DNA of 64,000 nucleotides, from the NCBI GenBank assembly GCA_009733575.1, contig ML769582.1, positions 1 through 64,000 of the forward strand, in the 5' to 3' direction. Within the stretch, counting starts at the first letter, position 1. The number at the start of each line of letters is the position of its first letter. Made by a program: the position numbers and the translations under genes. The stretch comes from Gymnopus androsaceus JB14. Taxonomy: Eukaryota > Basidiomycota > Agaricomycetes > Agaricales > Omphalotaceae. Under the pieces are notes generated by a model. That model was not told the origin of the DNA and ran no database searches. It saw only the letters and a program-made list of their open reading frames with translations. Shown one piece after another: positions 48,859-60,334 of the stretch.

Positions 48859-48973
48859 AAATGAGGTATGTGTGTGAACGGCATAAGTTCTAGTTTTAGT
48901 TTACAATAGGCGCCTAAAGCCTTAAGCGCTCTATGCACCGGGTTTCTTTGTAGAGTCTTGAGACGATCCTGCC

Positions 48974-51900
48974 ATGACCAAGAAGGCCCTTTGCACTTGT
49001 GAAAAGTGCTGCCAACACTCATTCATCAATGAACTGGGTCAAAAAGTCCTTGGGAGAAAGCTTTCTTATCAGAAAAAGGCTCTTCATATCCGGGAGCAAC
49101 TGGCACACCAGGCTCAGGCTGAGCAAGAGGCGGAGAGCTCGCAGCAAGCTGTTTCTCCGAGCATCCACAAGAAGATAGCGCGCCCAATTCCTCCATCCTT
49201 ATCATCATCTACTCTCCGGCGTCACCGCCCACCTCCGCCACCCCCAAAGATCATTGTACCAGACTTGAACAATGGTAACTTGTGAATACCACCATCAAAG
49301 CTCATAAGTATTGATGATTATCTTCTAGTTATTCAGCCAGTCTACTATATGTGTATGATCTTGGTTGCATGGCTGGTCCTTTGCAAAGGCATCAGCAAGA
49401 GAACTGCAGACACAACCCTTCGAGCTCTTCGGCTCATCCTCTTCACCACACTCCAACTCATCTATCTCACTCTTAAAGGGCTAGGTGCCCAGATCAATCC
49501 ACCATCTCCAATGGTCAATATCCCACTCGATATACGCACAGTATATTCGAAACTTAATTTAAATCCCAATCTCATCCGCACCATCTGCTGCCCAAAGTGC
49601 TTCAAAGAGTTCCCTGCAGATACTTCACTTCGTGTTTGCGACTACCGCAGGTCACCTAGAGCTAAAATCTGTAAAACACCATTGTTTCGTCTTACGAACA
49701 GGGGCACAAGGTCTAAACGGGTCCCTCGCTGTCTCTATACCACACAATCCTTTGAATCTTGGCTGGAATCTCTACTTTCACGACCTCCAATTGAAGAATG
49801 CTTACATCGGACTTTTATCAAGTCCAATTTGCATAACTGGAGGCCTGGGGGAAGGATGCACGACGTCTATGATAGTCCAGCTTGGCAGCAGTATATGCGA
49901 CCCTTTCTTCGCACACCATATCATCTGGCTTTTGCAGTATACATTGATTGGTTCAACCCTTTGGGAAATAAAGCAGCTGGTAAGGTGCATTGCTCGCAAA
50001 TTGTTTTGCATCTACTCACAAAGATTTCATAGGAAAAACAGTGTCATGTGGGGCCATTGCACTTTACTGCTTAAATCTTCCTCTAGAGATTCGCTTTCTA
50101 CCCGAAAATGTGTTTATTCTTGGCATGATGCCCATAGATGGACCAACAGCATGGACAATTAGTCATGTTCTCGAACCTCTACATAATCGGCTTGCAGATT
50201 TCGATCTTCCCGGGAAACCACTGACAACATCAACTCATCCAAATGGAGTTTTGGTTGCAGCTAGAGTTTATTTAACCATCGCCGATCTCCTGGCCAGTAA
50301 AAAGCTCATCGGCCTTGGTTCACCCTCTGCTAAATTCCTCTGTACCTACTGTCTCATCGAGAAGGATGATTTGGAAAACCTGGACTACCAGTCATTTCAG
50401 CTCCGCAATGGACCAGCTGTGCGAGCGCAGGCTGAAGCTTACAACAATGCAGTGCTAGTAAAGGATAAGAAGGAATTATTTGCAACCAATAGCGTAAGGT
50501 GGACTCCACTGTATAACTTCCAATACTACGATCCTGTTGCCACCACAATCCTTGGTTTCATGCATAATCCTCTGGAGGGCTGGGCAGAAGATCATCTGCG
50601 TCGACTCTGGGGCCTAGGCCGGAAGAAAGAGACGGTTAAACAAATCGCGGAGAGGGAGGCAGATGAAGCATTTTCAGCCGCAGACACAGAAGAGGCAAGG
50701 TCTGATCTCGAGAGCTTGGCCAATGAAGATTCAGATGTTGATATGGGGGGTTATTCTGGACAGGACGATGATGATGATGACGAAGGGGAGGAGGATAACA
50801 GAGAGCCTACTCCAACTGCTCTAGGATCAGCTGCATCACTCATCTCTCAAATTGCAGGCTGGGATCCCGAGGAAGATGAAGAAGAGGATGAGGATGATGA
50901 CGACTTTGTGGCAGGCCTAGCGGGTATATTCAAGTTTACACCCAAGCAGATACAAGACCTTCGAAACTGCATCAGGGATGTGTTGCTGGCTTCTTGTGTT
51001 GAGCGCCCCCCGATAAATCTAGGAGAGGCAAAACACGGCAAGCTCAAAGCCCATCAGCTGCTTGTCCTGTATACCATTATATTCCCTCTTATCATTCCCG
51101 AGTTTTGGTTTAATGGTGATCATGAAGATCGACAGAGATTGGGGAATTTTTGTGACCTGGTCGCCTCGCTCAATCTTCTTGCTGCGTATTCCACTTCAGA
51201 AACAGATGCCGAGCGTTTCCGTGAGCACTACATTTCCTATCGACGGTCCATGCAACAACTTTATCCTGAATTTCACTCTTTGCCAAATCACCATTATGCA
51301 ATGCATTACCCAGATCTGCTAAAATTTTGGGGTCCAATGCCACCTTTAAGCGAGTTTGCTGGTGAAAGGTTGAACGGTGAATTGGCAAATATTCCAACAA
51401 ACAACCACTTCGGTATGTTCAGGTATTCTGTTTACCTATGATTCGCTCACATGTTCCAACAGTGGATATGGAGCTGACTATGATTCGCCAATACACAAGA
51501 AAGTCAAACTTGAAGATACAGCTCGAGGGCCAGTTTGAAAATCCTACTACTCAGGCACTGGTGCAGATTCTACAACCTGATGATAGCTATGACTTTATGC
51601 GTTCTCCAGAACTTCTCACTGATAAGGAAGTGACCGCCCATCTTGCTAAGGGTAAAAACCTTGAACGCAGATTCTATGACTATCTCCTTGCTTATCTCAA
51701 TACCACCGGTGGTCCCCAGTACTATTCCGCTTACTCCATCACGATCCATCCCAGCCATGCTTTCATTCTTCCAACTTCGGTTCAACTTCGAAAAAATTTC
51801 ACCTTTGAAAAACGAACATTCCACACTATGAGCTCCATGGAATCTGCCAGTCATGTATACTATTACCTGCCTTCTTCCGGTAGCGTAACTGGTACAGGCT

Positions 51901-52220
51901 GTATCGCTTATATCTGGCAGATCCCTTTGGAGAGTATGCTACGAACTTTTTTTTTTGTAAAGCGGCATGCAAATCTTTCTCCCTCAGCAGAAAGATGGAA
52001 TCCCTACTCAAAACATCCATGCTCCGTACTACGCACCAATCTCGTCTTGCAGGAGCTGTCCTGTGACTTCCATATCATTGAGCCACAGCATATCATCTCC
52101 CATCTTGCTGTTCGAAAGCTGGACAAGGAATCGTATCCAAATATTTATACAAAGATTTGCACCCCGGTCATGGCTATCACCTGGTCATTGGATAGAAGTA
52201 GAAGAGGCCCTGTTGAGTAG
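48974..52220 (+). CDS. Tnp2-like transposase (CACTA/EnSpm class), 4 exons
   Basis: Exons 48974-49274, 49329-49979, 50033-51412 and 51463-52220 sum to 1029 codons. Introns are 50-54 bp. The protein has a Cys cluster (ICCPKCFKEF, then C-x-Y-R-R and CKTPL). The fungal Tnp2 core follows: SFESWLESLLSRPPIEECL, AVYIDWFNPLGNKAAGK, ENVFILGMMPIDGPTAW and AKFLCTYCLIEKDDLEN. FMHNPLEGWAEDHLRRLWGL comes next. An acidic insert (DDDDDDEGEED) precedes the C-terminal EFAGERLNGELANIP, ITIHPSHAFILP and FHIIEPQHIISHL. It is open throughout, so the element may be or recently have been active. I found no convincing terminal inverted repeats within about 500 bp on either side. The breakpoint of the neighbouring glyoxal oxidase lies about 115 bp upstream of its ATG. 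Confidence 0.8.
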
Positions 52221-53528
52221 TCGAAGTGTATTGCTTCTTACCACATAGTGAAATAAAACGGTTCAAATGCAACTCCTTGGGAAGAGGCTGAGAGCAAGGC
52301 AGCTGGAAGCAAATCTGCAAGCATCCGACGCTATTACAGGCAATGCTTCACGGTTCACGATAGCATTAGTATGTGCCTATCCATCTACATCTCATTTCAT
52401 TTCACTTCTTTTCTTTACCATTATTACCCTTTCTCGGTGCATCCCAATACACGTGGGGCCCTACGGGCTACTTTTCCGGCTACTGGTCTGCATTTACCTC
52501 TAGTCTTATCCTCATTCACACCAACCAAACCCCCGTACATGTAAAATTCAAAAAACTCTCCTCCTTCTCCTTTGTCAGGTTGCTGATGAACTGCAATGCC
52601 TTTGTCGGTGTGGTTTTGACTTTTCAAGGGCAACACCTGGAATCACTGGCCACTACATATGCACCGTTAGTTCGGAGTTTTTAAACAAGGTAAAGCATAC
52701 TACTCACTCGATATCGGAAGATGAGGTGGCAAAGCTCGTGAAAAATGCAGTTCACAGTTTGCAAGCAAGTATGCTCTGCTTCAGCCGTGGTTCGCTGATC
52801 CCTTGAACATCTGTATTAAGGTGGGCGAGAAGAAGATCGTCGGATTGGACCTCTGGTCCGAGTCCTTGCTGATCCATGCGAGAAAGTGCTGGGTGAAAGG
52901 TGACTTGACTATGTAATACGAGAGCTTCTTTTTCATATCTTCAAAAGCTTTTCGTAGAGACATGATAATCTCGTCAAACTCATCGCCCTCGGGATCCCGC
53001 GTTTCAAGATAGGTGCTAGTATAGTGGTACGCAGTGGATGCGGGGAATACTCGACAAGGAGGACCCGGTCTCGAGACAGAAGGTCGAATGCCTTGTTTAT
53101 CATGAAATCAAGGATGGTAGGAATACGCCTTTGAAGGGGTATCAGCACCTTGAGAGTTTTTTCATCTGAAAGATCCAACTTTTCGACCTGACTCTGGATC
53201 CAGTTTAACAATGTTAGATCATAATATAGTGTCCTCAAAAGGAATTCCTTTCAGTGGCGAGCCATTGTCGTATTCTCGTTCGTAATACATTGCTGGCGTC
53301 ATTGAAGATGAAAGTAGAAAGCAAAAAAGAATTTTATGTCAGGCAGGGGTTCTTCAACTTCTTATGAGCGTGTGCTTACTTATACAAGTTATAGTAGTTA
53401 TACATAAAGACTTTCAATGATTGAAGGTCTTCTAAAGTCGGTTCTTGGATCCGCAAGGAAAGATCGTTGCAGACTCGTAGGTATACCTCATATATAAATA
53501 CTTGTTGTATCCGTAATCCAGTCATCAC
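52221..53528. other. possible decayed minus-strand gene, otherwise no gene
   Basis: Around 52783-53238 on the minus strand, two overlapping frames read TAYHYTSTYLETRDPEGDEF, then SLRKAFEDMKKKLSYYIVKS and FTQHFLAWISKDSDQ. This looks like real protein sequence but matches nothing I recognise. A plus-strand stretch near 52590-52690 (CLCRCGFDFSRATPGITGHY) may be a separate remnant. No complete gene can be built. Confidence 0.3.
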
Positions 53529-55246
53529 CTAGAACCAAGGTCCTTCCTCGAAAGCACCTTGCGCAAACCTGAAGATATTGATCGTCCCCGCATCCACAGT
53601 CGCAATAATCGCAGTTTTCTTTCCCTGAAGAAGAACTGCGAACGGGTTTGATTTGCGCCCGCGTTCGGTCTTTTGGGGTGGTGAAGCGGGTTTTGAAGAA
53701 AGCCAGGGAATGAATCTAGAGAGAAGATTGGTGGAAGAGGATGATTTGGATGCGGGTGTGGACGTGGACGTGGATGCAGTCGGCTCCTGTGTAGCTACCG
53801 CCGGCTGGGGTGCATGTGAAGTACCAGCAGTAGTACCGGCAGCGGACTTTTTGTAAGAGATTCCCTGAATCTGAGGTGGGTTTCGTACACGCGGCTGAGG
53901 TGGAGGTAGCTCAGGTGCAGTGTCATATATGGCCGTGAGCTCGCGTAAGGAGGGCATTGGTGTCGTTCGGGCACTAGAACAGAGATTTCATCCATGAAGT
54001 GAAATATAACGCAAAACAGCCAGTACTGACTTTACTATGACCATCTGATAATCTGGCGGAGGAGGAGCAGACTTTCTGAACGGAGTAGGAGGTTTATACA
54101 GGTTGAAGAATGGTTCGTAAGGCGAAGAAGGTAGCTTCAGATCTGGAGGGGTGTAGATTGGGACCTTGTGTCCGGATGGAATAAATTGTAGTGACCGGAA
54201 TATAAAGCCTAACGAAGGGTGAGCACAGATACCACGTCAAATGTCGCTCATCACTCACTGTGATTCTTTTCCTTCCAAAGCCATCCACTTATATGTAGCG
54301 GTTTCCACCAATCGAACGGTTTCGAGAACAATTTTGAGATCCATGAGGAAAACAAAGAATGTATTCGTTGCATAAGTGGGGTAGAAGATGATAATGATGA
54401 GCTTTTTAGAGGTGGATATGGCGCTGCAGTAGGATAGAACGGAGTGGGAGGTTTTGTACCGGTAACGGTGTACCCTAAACGTTTTAGATACGGGTATACC
54501 TGTCGTTTCGTTCTCTATTAGCAAAAATTATCGTACTATTGTCAGAGAACAAACCTGATACCAATCCTTGGTTAAATCCTCCATCCCCATCATCTCCGTA
54601 TACGCCTGCTGAACGGTCATTGGACTACCAGTTACGCTTTCAAATATACCATCCATTGGATAATCTATTGTAGATTCTTTCCAGCACATTAATGAACCTC
54701 GTTCAATAAGGTAAATAGCCTCTTCCGGTAGCAGTTCCAGTCTTTTCTGTATTTTTAATGTGCCATTTGGCATGGCAGTCTCTCGAGGAGCGGAATGCCC
54801 AATAGTATTCATCACTGTTCCGCGAGAAATTGTCACCGAGACTCAAGCGAGCAATGGATGCCAGGCTCCGTAGCTAATACCCTTACTAGTAAATGAGATT
54901 AACATTCGTTTAGCAAATGAAAAAGAACTAGATACTTTGATATCGTTCTGGTAGCTTGAAGGGCATCAAACATTGCATTCCTCGACCGCTGAAGAATATG
55001 CTGTTGAAGACCGGATCCTCCTTGCTTTGGTTCAAACTCTTTTTCTCCGCGCTTTGGTATGATGGGTCTTGCTGCGTTGGGTCTTGAGATCCATTAGCCA
55101 CGAACGAATGAAGGAAAACTATGCCCACATCAGCTTTGTCCAATCTGGGCCTTCATCTTCGTCGCCTGAGACTGGTCTTCCTCGTCAACTTCATCTGCAA
55201 TGCCAACTTTTGGTTCAGCATTGGGTTGCTCCAGATTGTCGTCCAT
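53529..55246 (-). pseudogene. SEN54: tRNA-splicing endonuclease subunit Sen54, two disabling lesions
   Basis: Sen54 is a structural subunit of the endonuclease that removes introns from pre-tRNA. The minus-strand exons give nearly the whole protein: an acidic N terminus from ATG 55246 (MDDNLEQPNAEPK), then RPIIPKRGEKEFEP and ISYGAWHPLLA. MNTIGHSAPR and RLELLPEEAIYLIERGSLMCW follow, then GSPMTVQQAYTEMMG and VYPYLKRLGYTVTGTKPPTPF. Next are FDWWKPL, IPSGHKVPIYTPPDLKLPSS and MPSLRELTAIYD. The conserved C terminus is NPFAVLLQGKKTAIIATVDA, then GTINIFRFAQGAFEEGPWF. All introns fit GT-AG and phase. Two lesions break it. A frame change between DEEDQ and GDEDEGPDW lies near 55165. An in-frame TGA at 54841 or thereabouts stands where CGA (Arg) is expected in LARVSVTI. 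Because Sen54 is essential in yeast, an intact copy or allele should exist elsewhere. Confidence 0.75.
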
Positions 55247-55827
55247 ATCAATAATCAAAAGTGAGAGTAAGAGTCAAAGCAAAACAAGCACGCGTCAAGT
55301 CATTTCAAGAATCTTGATTAGATTATGTACTTATCTACTTGCGAGCTGCTTTTATTTCCAGATAAACAGATAAAGATTCTCGCAATTATCCACCAACCTC
55401 TTTGCCTCTTCACTATTCTCCTCTACATTCTCAATCTCTACAACGCCTACTCGCGGGTTCCCCATCCAATCCGTCTGTGCAGCAAACTTCAGCGCAGGAC
55501 AAACACCTGCCGATTTGGTGGTTGAGGCGGAGGAGAATACGGAGAGAAACTAGGTCTGGTAAGTAACGACATGAAAGGTAAAGTAAGTAATGTTCTCACC
55601 TCAGTTGTCACCTAAGTAGCAGTTCAACTGAGGGAGGTAAATGGCAGTCCGCCAGGTATATAAGTCGATGGTACGATCGGTATAAGTAAGCAGGCGGAAG
55701 GAAACCAGCTAAATAGTAAAAGTCTGTGGATCTGTATATGGCAATGTCAAAGCGTGGTTTAGCATGCGGAGTACTTTCCAACAAAAATAACGACTGGCAA
55801 ACTAAATGATATTGATGTAATTAATAA
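55247..55827. other. intergenic
   Basis: Between the 5' end of the SEN54 relic and the 3' end of the F-box gene. No coding signal is seen. Confidence 0.5.
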
Positions 55828-57180
55828 TCACCACCTGGCGGTCATGTATGTAGGCACTGGCTCTACTTGCTTCGAAGAAAACTTCACCCCTTGGTACTCT
55901 GACAATGAGAAAGTATCCGCATACCATGTCATCCATTCCATTGCAGAATGCTCGTGCTGCAGCCTTGTCTCCAAGCATATTTCCTTTAGATGTACTGGAA
56001 ATGGTTGCTGCAGTGCCAGTTTTGAAATATGATGATCCATATTTTGGAAACGAGGCATGAAGTATGGATGCAAAGGGGAAAAGGGACTTCTCCACTTGAT
56101 TACCACAGACTGCAAGTCCGGTGCGCGGATGATGGGCAACAGCCAGGAAGAAGGTTGTAAATGAATGCCAGCATGCAGGTGCTGGAGGCGTGGCAGATGC
56201 ACTGGTGCATCAAGAAAATTTTCTGTGGTAAGTGGTCAGAAACGTACAAATAACACGTGTAGTAGAATGCTACTCACCGTAGTTTGTCCACAGTTTTCTT
56301 GCATCAAGGTGTGGAAAGTAGACTAAATGAGTTAAGGAATTCCTCACAATTGGTAGGAGGATCTCGACGGCGGCTGGTGAGCCTACAACAAGCTCCTCCA
56401 TTGAGCTCAAGTCGAAAGGACAGAGATCATTGGAAAGCCACTGCCATGCCTGCATACCAGGCTCCTCCACGCTGTCCAAACTTCCACAATATCTGCTCCA
56501 AGTTGGCATGATCTGGAGGTATGTGATTCTTGGTTGGTTGAGCTTTGCTAGCATTATCGGCATGGTGGTCTTCTTGCATGGAAAATCAAATAAATAGGCA
56601 CCCATATTGCTTCGAGGACAAGGAAGAGTGAGACAAGAGATGTTTGGGCACTGACCCAGAGCATGCAAAAGGTCAAGGAAGGCGTCAGCACCAATGATGA
56701 TGTTATTGTGAGAGATGAAGGAGGTGAGGGTGGTACGGAAGGTGTAAATGAAAGTGAACACCATGGGATACTGATTGAGTTGTTCCCCTTCATTGTCCTG
56801 TGATTCAAGACCTCCTAGACTGGATCCATAGAACTCGAGCTTGCGAATTGCCATAGGGCGAACAGGCATGTTGAGAATGAAATTTTCATAAATGGGCGTG
56901 GGTGGATTTATTGGGGAGATGATAGAGCGAACATAGCGCCTGTATTTGGCGGAGTGTTGAATCTCCTTCACCTGGTAAATATTGGTGAGCATGAGGCATA
57001 ATTTGAAGTCATCTCCTTCACCTGGTAATTATTGGTGAGATCAATTTTACTCATGAGGTGTATTTTGGCGGAGTGGCTCCAAATTTGAGAAACCCTGGTA
57101 CAGGCAAACAATGAGCAAGGGTCCAGGTGAGAGAAGCACTCGTCAATGAGCTCAGCAGCAAATTGGTTGGGAAGAGGCAT
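55828..57180 (-). CDS. F-box protein, 3 exons, first intron from a tandem duplication
   Basis: Minus-strand exons 57180-57022, 56971-56278 and 56222-55828 sum to 415 codons. The N-terminal F-box is LPNQFAAELIDECFSHLDPC ...ACTRVSQIWSHSAK, from ATG 57180. A long leucine-rich body follows, typical of agaricomycete F-box proteins (CPNISCLTLPCPRS, MEELVVGSPAAVEILLPIVR). It presumably recruits an unknown target to an SCF ubiquitin ligase. The frame is kept only if the 50 bp at 56972-57021 are removed as a GT-AG intron. Those 50 bp end in a near copy of the end of exon 1 and begin like the start of exon 2. Without splicing the product stops after about 70 codons. Intron 2 is 55 bp and ordinary. Confidence 0.75.
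56972..57021 (-). repeat. 50-bp duplication-derived intron
   Basis: On the minus strand, exon 1 ends CTCACCAATAATTACCAG and the intron ends CTCACCAATATTTACCAG. The intron starts GTGAAGGAGATG and exon 2 starts GTGAAGGAGATT. A segment carrying AG|GT at both ends has been duplicated, which creates donor and acceptor sites without changing the mature reading frame. Confidence 0.7.
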
Positions 57181-58009
57181 GGTAGGATAAAGATGTGTGC
57201 TTTGCACAGATTACACTGTTGGATGGAGAGAAAATATAGCGTCTATTACTCTTGTTTTTATACTGTAAGTCGGGGAAACGGAGAAAATGTGATATGGTAG
57301 AAACAAAGAAAGAGGTAGGCATGGAAGAAAAAAAACATGTCGGACCAATGGGGAAGGGGTACATGCTTCTGGCACTACGTGATGATAAGGAAGGAATAGG
57401 ATATATGGGGAAGGAGTTGTGAATATTGAAGGGGACTCAATGGACAAGACGTGATTATATGGAGGGGAGTGAATATAATGAGAAGAACGGCGAATGTTCC
57501 ATCGCTGCTGCACGCTCTCCTCACAAATTAAAAACATAAGCATGCACGGAGAAATACATGCCTTTTTTGGAGACGGGCTACAAAGGACTGAAGATGTTCT
57601 TTGTAGTGTGTATGAATTGCGTATGAAAAGAAGCAAAAGAAGTGCCTGTGCCCACATTTATTCAATGCACAACATGTTCTTCATTGCATGCAGCACGTCA
57701 TTTCTTTCTTGGGTCTTTGGCCAGATCCCACCGGACGGTGATGTAGGTTCAAAGTGATAATGTGGTTAGAAGCCAAAAGTGTCAATGTACCTTGACAAGC
57801 ACTGTACACGCATTGCTCGAGGTTTCATACAACATCTTTTTCCAAGTTTTTAATTTCCAAATAAGGCATTTTTGGGTCTCTGGGAGCTCTGGCTAGTTAA
57901 CCTTGAGAATGGCTCTTGTCAATTGTCCCTCCAAGTTCATCTTGTTCATATGGTTGATGACCAAATTCGATGACTGCTAAACAGGCTTCAGGAATTGAAA
58001 CTACTTCAA
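57181..58009. other. no recognisable gene
   Basis: The upstream region of the F-box gene and 3' flank of the oxygenase. A 148-codon minus ORF at 57211-57657 is a low-complexity Ser/Pro/hydrophobic frame without motifs and is likely spurious. Confidence 0.45.
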
Positions 58010-60180
58010 CTAAGTACCCTGCATTGGGAAAATGTCCTTTTTCATCCAAACAGATGCATCACATGTGGTTTCCATGCCCAGCTCCTTTGCCAATTTCAAA
58101 GTTGAAACGCCCAGCTCAGACGTTTGTACCATTGAAGCTTGGTTAAACCAGACCATGGATCCCCTTCCATCTGCCCTCTGCCATGCTTCATCATCGTCAT
58201 GCGATTCATGATCACAAAAGTAAAGAGGGGTTGAATTCTCCTTAGTGGGACGCTCACCATTGGGCGTAGTCACAATAGGAAGATCTAATTTGAATGTGAG
58301 AGCAAGGTAAACCAAGAGAAGAAAGAAAACGCACGGCATAGATCTACATTGAAATGAAGGAAGAGAGATGATGGGTAGAGGGCAAACACCCCAGGGGGAA
58401 GCTCAAAAGCCAATCCTGCCTCCCAAATTACAAGCCAGCATTTTTCACAATGGTTGAAGTGCCCTAGTATAGCATGATTGGGATGAATGGAGATGGACAG
58501 TCCCTGTAAATACTCACCATAGATGAAAATCATGCACACCCCAAATGCAACATTTTTCCAGTCAACATGTGGCTTGCAAAATACTCTTTTTACACCGTTT
58601 CGAGGAGAGTTGAGACAAAAGTTGAAGAATAAACCAAACTTTGCTTCAATACCATAGGTGTCATTCATGTATTTGATGGACTCCTTGTAACGTTCCGCAA
58701 TGGCAGGAAATTGAGCTTCCAGGATGGTACACCCGAATGCCCTGTGAGCTGTGGTAAGATTTGCACAAGTAGGTAAAATAAGTAAACTCACGTTAGGCGT
58801 TGAAAAACAGATCCTGGCTTGAAGTACTCTGTGATGACAACATCGTTGGCTTGCTGGAATTTGCTGGCCTTAGGTACCTAGAAGAGCAAGGGGTAAGAGA
58901 TGCAATGGACAAGAAAAGGAACAGCGTACCTCCTTATTATTCCGATCATGGCCAGCTATGGAAAACCAGTGATGTCCACGAGAGTTTCGCAGCATATTGT
59001 CTTCACTAAAGGGGTGTTTGATAGAGTCAACAAACTTCTGTGCGGTCACATTGACTTGAGGAAGAAGTTGTCGAATCATATCTTGTGTTAGGGCACTTCG
59101 ATAAAAAAACATCCTTCCAGCAGCATCACAAACAGCAGCCGCTTTGTGCCTAGAAAATAGTTCAATAGAGAACAGAGTAGAAGGTGATAATAACCAACAT
59201 AACGTATGGGATTAAGGTGATTCCTGATAGCATCTTCTTTGCGATGTCTGGGTTTGGGTCGTCGATGGCTTCTGTGATTTTTTGACGAACATCAGCCGTC
59301 ATGTTAGTACCCATCCACGCTGGCTTGGAAATTCGTCCATCTTCTTCCACGTGGAAGTCAGATTTTGCAAGATGGACCTCGGTGTTTCTCGAGTGTCTTT
59401 GATAAAGGGACCATTTATGGTGCTGGTGTTTGCGAAGTTTCTGGCGAGCTTTCCCGGAAAGGGTGTCGGGCAAGTTGGGAGTAAACCGACGCGTGGCGGG
59501 ATTGAATATGGCTCTTGCACCTCTATAAAACACTGTCATGCATGGAGCAGTTTCACGGGAATGAAGACGTACTGAACTGGCTGATACACGGCTTGTGGAA
59601 GTTGCAGACGAGAATGTGATATGCTGACGGTATGAGAGATGTTCCTTCTGGGCAATTTGGTGACATGGGAGGAAGACTGTGGGCGTTGACGCTTTCTACT
59701 TATGCAATCTCGGTATAAGGGAAGGGTGTTAACGGTATGAGATCAACTTACTTTGTGGTTTCATTTGCGGGTATGTAGTCATGGTCAACCGTATCATCGT
59801 CGACTGCATCGTCATCATCAAAGTAGCAGTCGCCAGAGACCTCTGAGTGGTACAAATTCTTGTCCACGGAGATCTTGAAGTCGACGGCTTTCAAGCACTC
59901 CGATTTCTCCAGCCAGTCCTGCAAGGCATCTGTGTCTGGGTCCGTATTTTGAAGGTCTTGAATATCAGAAAAATTCCTGAGGATTCCTATGGATTCTAGC
60001 TGCAAATATTTGGGCTGCCAGACATCGACGTCTTGTGCACTCAATTTAACTCTATTGAGGTCCGGGAATCTGCAGAATATGTATGTACATGTAAGCCCAA
60101 CTGTGGTATTTACAAAAATGCACTCACCGTTTTGCCAAAACGTTCAATGCAATACGCAGAGAGCGTTTGAGTTCGACCAT
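58010..60180 (-). CDS. TET/JBP-like 2-oxoglutarate/Fe(II) oxygenase, 9 exons
   Basis: Minus-strand exons 60180-60128, 60069-59752, 59698-59573, 59522-59199, 59149-58930, 58877-58792, 58741-58518, 58463-58335 and 58284-58010 sum to 584 codons, with introns of about 50 bp. The C-terminal half shows an oxygenase core. KPHVDWKNVAFGVC gives the iron-binding HxD at H434/D436, with Asn three residues on as in TET enzymes. ELPPGVFALYPSSLFLHFN gives the distal His at 487. A fungal-specific stretch follows: IVTTPNGERPTKENSTPLY, then GRGSMVWFNQASM. The N terminus (MVELKRSLRIALNVLAKRF) and Arg/Lys-rich middle (RKRQRPQ; ARQKLRKHQHHKW) could bind nucleic acid. In fungi TET/JBP relatives oxidise 5-methylcytosine and are often transposon-associated; assignment to that family here rests on motifs alone. 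The gene looks intact. Confidence 0.6.
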
Positions 60181-60334
60181 GGTGACGGTCAAGAGCAACA
60201 ATGATCACGCGACGTTACAATCACGCGACATAACGTTTATGTGATATTAACCTTTACGCAGCGACGCGACAACTGTTACGTTCTCAAACATTTCCAACTA
60301 TTGTACTAGAATTTAACGGCAATTTAACGGAGAA

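Noticed and set aside
48974..52220. KDZ-type transposase as an identity for the large transposase
   Set aside because: The FNPLGNKAAGK, EPLHNRL and EPQHIISHL order matches fungal Tnp2 proteins; KDZ-specific motifs were not seen.
57211..57657. 148-codon minus-strand ORF upstream of the F-box gene
   Set aside because: Low-complexity Ser/Pro/Leu composition and overlap with the promoter region of the F-box gene; no coding evidence.
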